From JARRRL01 sp037380725 (GTDB lineage Bacteria; Pseudomonadota; Gammaproteobacteria; Pseudomonadales; JANQJO01), in contig JARRRL010000196.1 of NCBI GenBank assembly GCA_037380725.1, positions 1 to 8,491 of the forward strand: a DNA stretch of 8,491 nucleotides, read 5' to 3'. The notes beneath the pieces are model-generated. The model was not told the DNA's origin and searched no databases. It worked only from the letters and a program-made list of their open reading frames with translations. A program made the position numbers and the translations under genes. Position 1 is the stretch's first letter. Each line of letters starts with the position of its first letter. Below, in pieces: positions 7,357 to 8,491 of this stretch.

Positions 7357-8491
7357 CTAAAACGCTGGGCGGCCTGGCGTGGGTGGCGTGGCGCTGGCCG
7401 GTATGGTAAGCACAACCTGGAGTCCACAACCGTTCGCTTGGGCATTTTCGAAGTTTAGGGTTCCATGGAGTTCCTCGATGATATCGCCAACAATGGCCAA
7501 ACCCAATCCGCTGCCCGGTGCCGTGGTGCCGCGCACGCGATAGAATCGTTGCGTGACCTTTTGTTTTTCTGCATCCGGTATGCCTGGCCCATTGTCTTCG
7601 ACAATGAGTGTGAGGCGCTCTTGCTGCCACGTGGCGGACACCTTGATGTGGCCTTGCGTGGGTGTATAACGGATCGCGTTATCCAGTAAATTCATCAATA
7701 GCGTTTCCAGCATCATTTCGTGAAGGTAAATCGGTGGCACATCCGGTGCGTGGACTCGTACAGTCTGGTTTTTTTCTTCGGCGAGAGGCGTCAAATGGCG
7801 GACAACGCGTTCGATCAAGGTGGAGATCGCGATGGGGTGTTGTGAGGGGGGCAAGTTGGAAGACGTTTGCGCCAGCGTGAGCAGCTGATGCACAACGTGT
7901 GTCATGCGATCGACGCTGGCGACGATGCTGTTGGTGGTTTCCAGTGAAATGCCTTGTTGGGATACGATTTGGTTGTGGAGATTTTGAGCGTGAAGGCGAA
8001 TAGCGGTTAAAGGGGTGCGTAATTCATGCGCGGCGTTTGCCGTGAAAGCGCGTTCTCGTGCCAGTGTGGATGAGACGCGATGCATTAAGGTATTCAGGGC
8101 TTCCACCAAGGAAAGCGCTTCAAGTGGTACGCGGGCGGGGTCAATGGGGTTCAGGTGCTGGGGTACGTAGCTGCGGATCTCGTTGGACAGGCGATTCAGA
8201 GGCCGGAAGCTACGTTTGATGGCGATGCCTAAGGTGATGAGCAGGAGCGGTAAAACGATCATAAAAGGCAGTGTGGTGCTCAACACGATTTCGTGTACCA
8301 ATTCAGACCGAATATCATGACGTTGGGCAACTTGTATGAATCGATCGTCCTGGGGGCTGAAAAGTGTGAACGTGCGCCAGCGGAGTGGTCCCTGGTTGAC
8401 ATCGTGATAGCCGTACTCGGTATTGAGCTGCAGCGTGTCGTTTTCTTTTGTATGGTTGCTTAGAATGGGTTTTTGGTCGCCATCCCACACT
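7357..8491 (-). CDS. QseC-like sensor histidine kinase, 5' end outside the window
   Basis: C-terminal 377 residues of a two-component sensor kinase; the frame is open through the right edge, so the N-terminus and first membrane helix are missing. The GTG at 8490-8488 is probably an internal Val codon. Counting from it, the visible part has the end of a periplasmic sensor with an RWRTFTLF segment (37-44) typical of QseC proteins, a membrane helix (about 68-91) and a HAMP-like linker (92-145). The H-box is AAHELRTPLTA with His155 (codon 8028-8026). The ATPase motifs are an N-box (Asn271), G1 DNGPGIP (299-305), FYR (316-318) and G2 GSGLGLA (326-332). All catalytic motifs look intact. QseC proteins are about 450 residues, so some 70-80 are missing. 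By analogy with qseBC, its response regulator gene should lie just beyond the right edge. It converges on the c-di-GMP gene with 2 nt between stops. The tail is Pro/Ala-rich. Ligand unknown. Confidence 0.9.
   Translation of the reverse strand, partial: VWDGDQKPILSNHTKENDTLQLNTEYGYHDVNQGPLRWRTFTLFSPQDDRFIQVAQRHDIRSELVHEIVLSTTLPFMIVLPLLLITLGIAIKRSFRPLNRLSNEIRSYVPQHLNPIDPARVPLEALSLVEALNTLMHRVSSTLARERAFTANAAHELRTPLTAIRLHAQNLHNQIVSQQGISLETTNSIVASVDRMTHVVHQLLTLAQTSSNLPPSQHPIAISTLIERVVRHLTPLAEEKNQTVRVHAPDVPPIYLHEMMLETLLMNLLDNAIRYTPTQGHIKVSATWQQERLTLIVEDNGPGIPDAEKQKVTQRFYRVRGTTAPGSGLGLAIVGDIIEELHGTLNFENAQANGCGLQVVLTIPASATPPTPGRPAF

Overview
The window looks like part of a gammaproteobacterial chromosome with balanced base composition, probably from a free-living or marine heterotroph. 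This rests on the gene types seen: a QseC-type sensor kinase, a phytochrome-type kinase with a small Rcp1-like regulator, a multidomain c-di-GMP protein, and exported multi-cysteine cytochromes c. No taxonomic marker is present, so the assignment is inference. No RNA gene, insertion sequence, CRISPR array or phage feature was found.

Layout. (A) Positions 1-2107 (+) carry two exported c-type cytochromes. The first is a lipoprotein with two CxxCH haem modules and a C-terminal domain of about 240 residues that I do not recognise. The second has one haem module of the same unusual cysteine-rich kind. It appears frameshifted: its signal/anchor sequence (from GTG 1387) and its haem domain lie in different frames, joined at a run of six G (1477-1482). 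(B) Positions 2108-2279 are a non-coding leader before the signalling operon. (C) Positions 2280-7354 (+) form a tight three-gene signalling operon: a membrane histidine kinase with a Cache-like periplasmic sensor and a PAS domain, a 157-residue stand-alone receiver, and an 807-residue REC-PAS-PAS-GGDEF-EAL protein. (D) Positions 7357-8491 (-) hold the 3' part of a QseC-like histidine kinase gene. It converges on the operon with only 2 nt between the stop codons and runs off the right edge.

How the genes fit together. The kinase in (C) probably binds an extracytoplasmic ligand and phosphorylates one or both receivers, and the last protein would convert this into a change in c-di-GMP. The GGDEF domain of that protein lacks about 17 residues just before its GGDEF motif. 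The missing part includes the usual RxxD inhibitory site and the preceding helix. The EAL domain keeps the catalytic residues I could check, although its signature reads EEL. The likely net output is therefore c-di-GMP degradation (inference). A functional link between the cytochromes and the signalling operon is not shown by the sequence.

The strongest points for follow-up are the G-run frameshift in the second cytochrome, the internal deletion in the GGDEF domain, and the cysteine-rich haem module found three times across the two adjacent genes. I found no clearly new multi-gene system.
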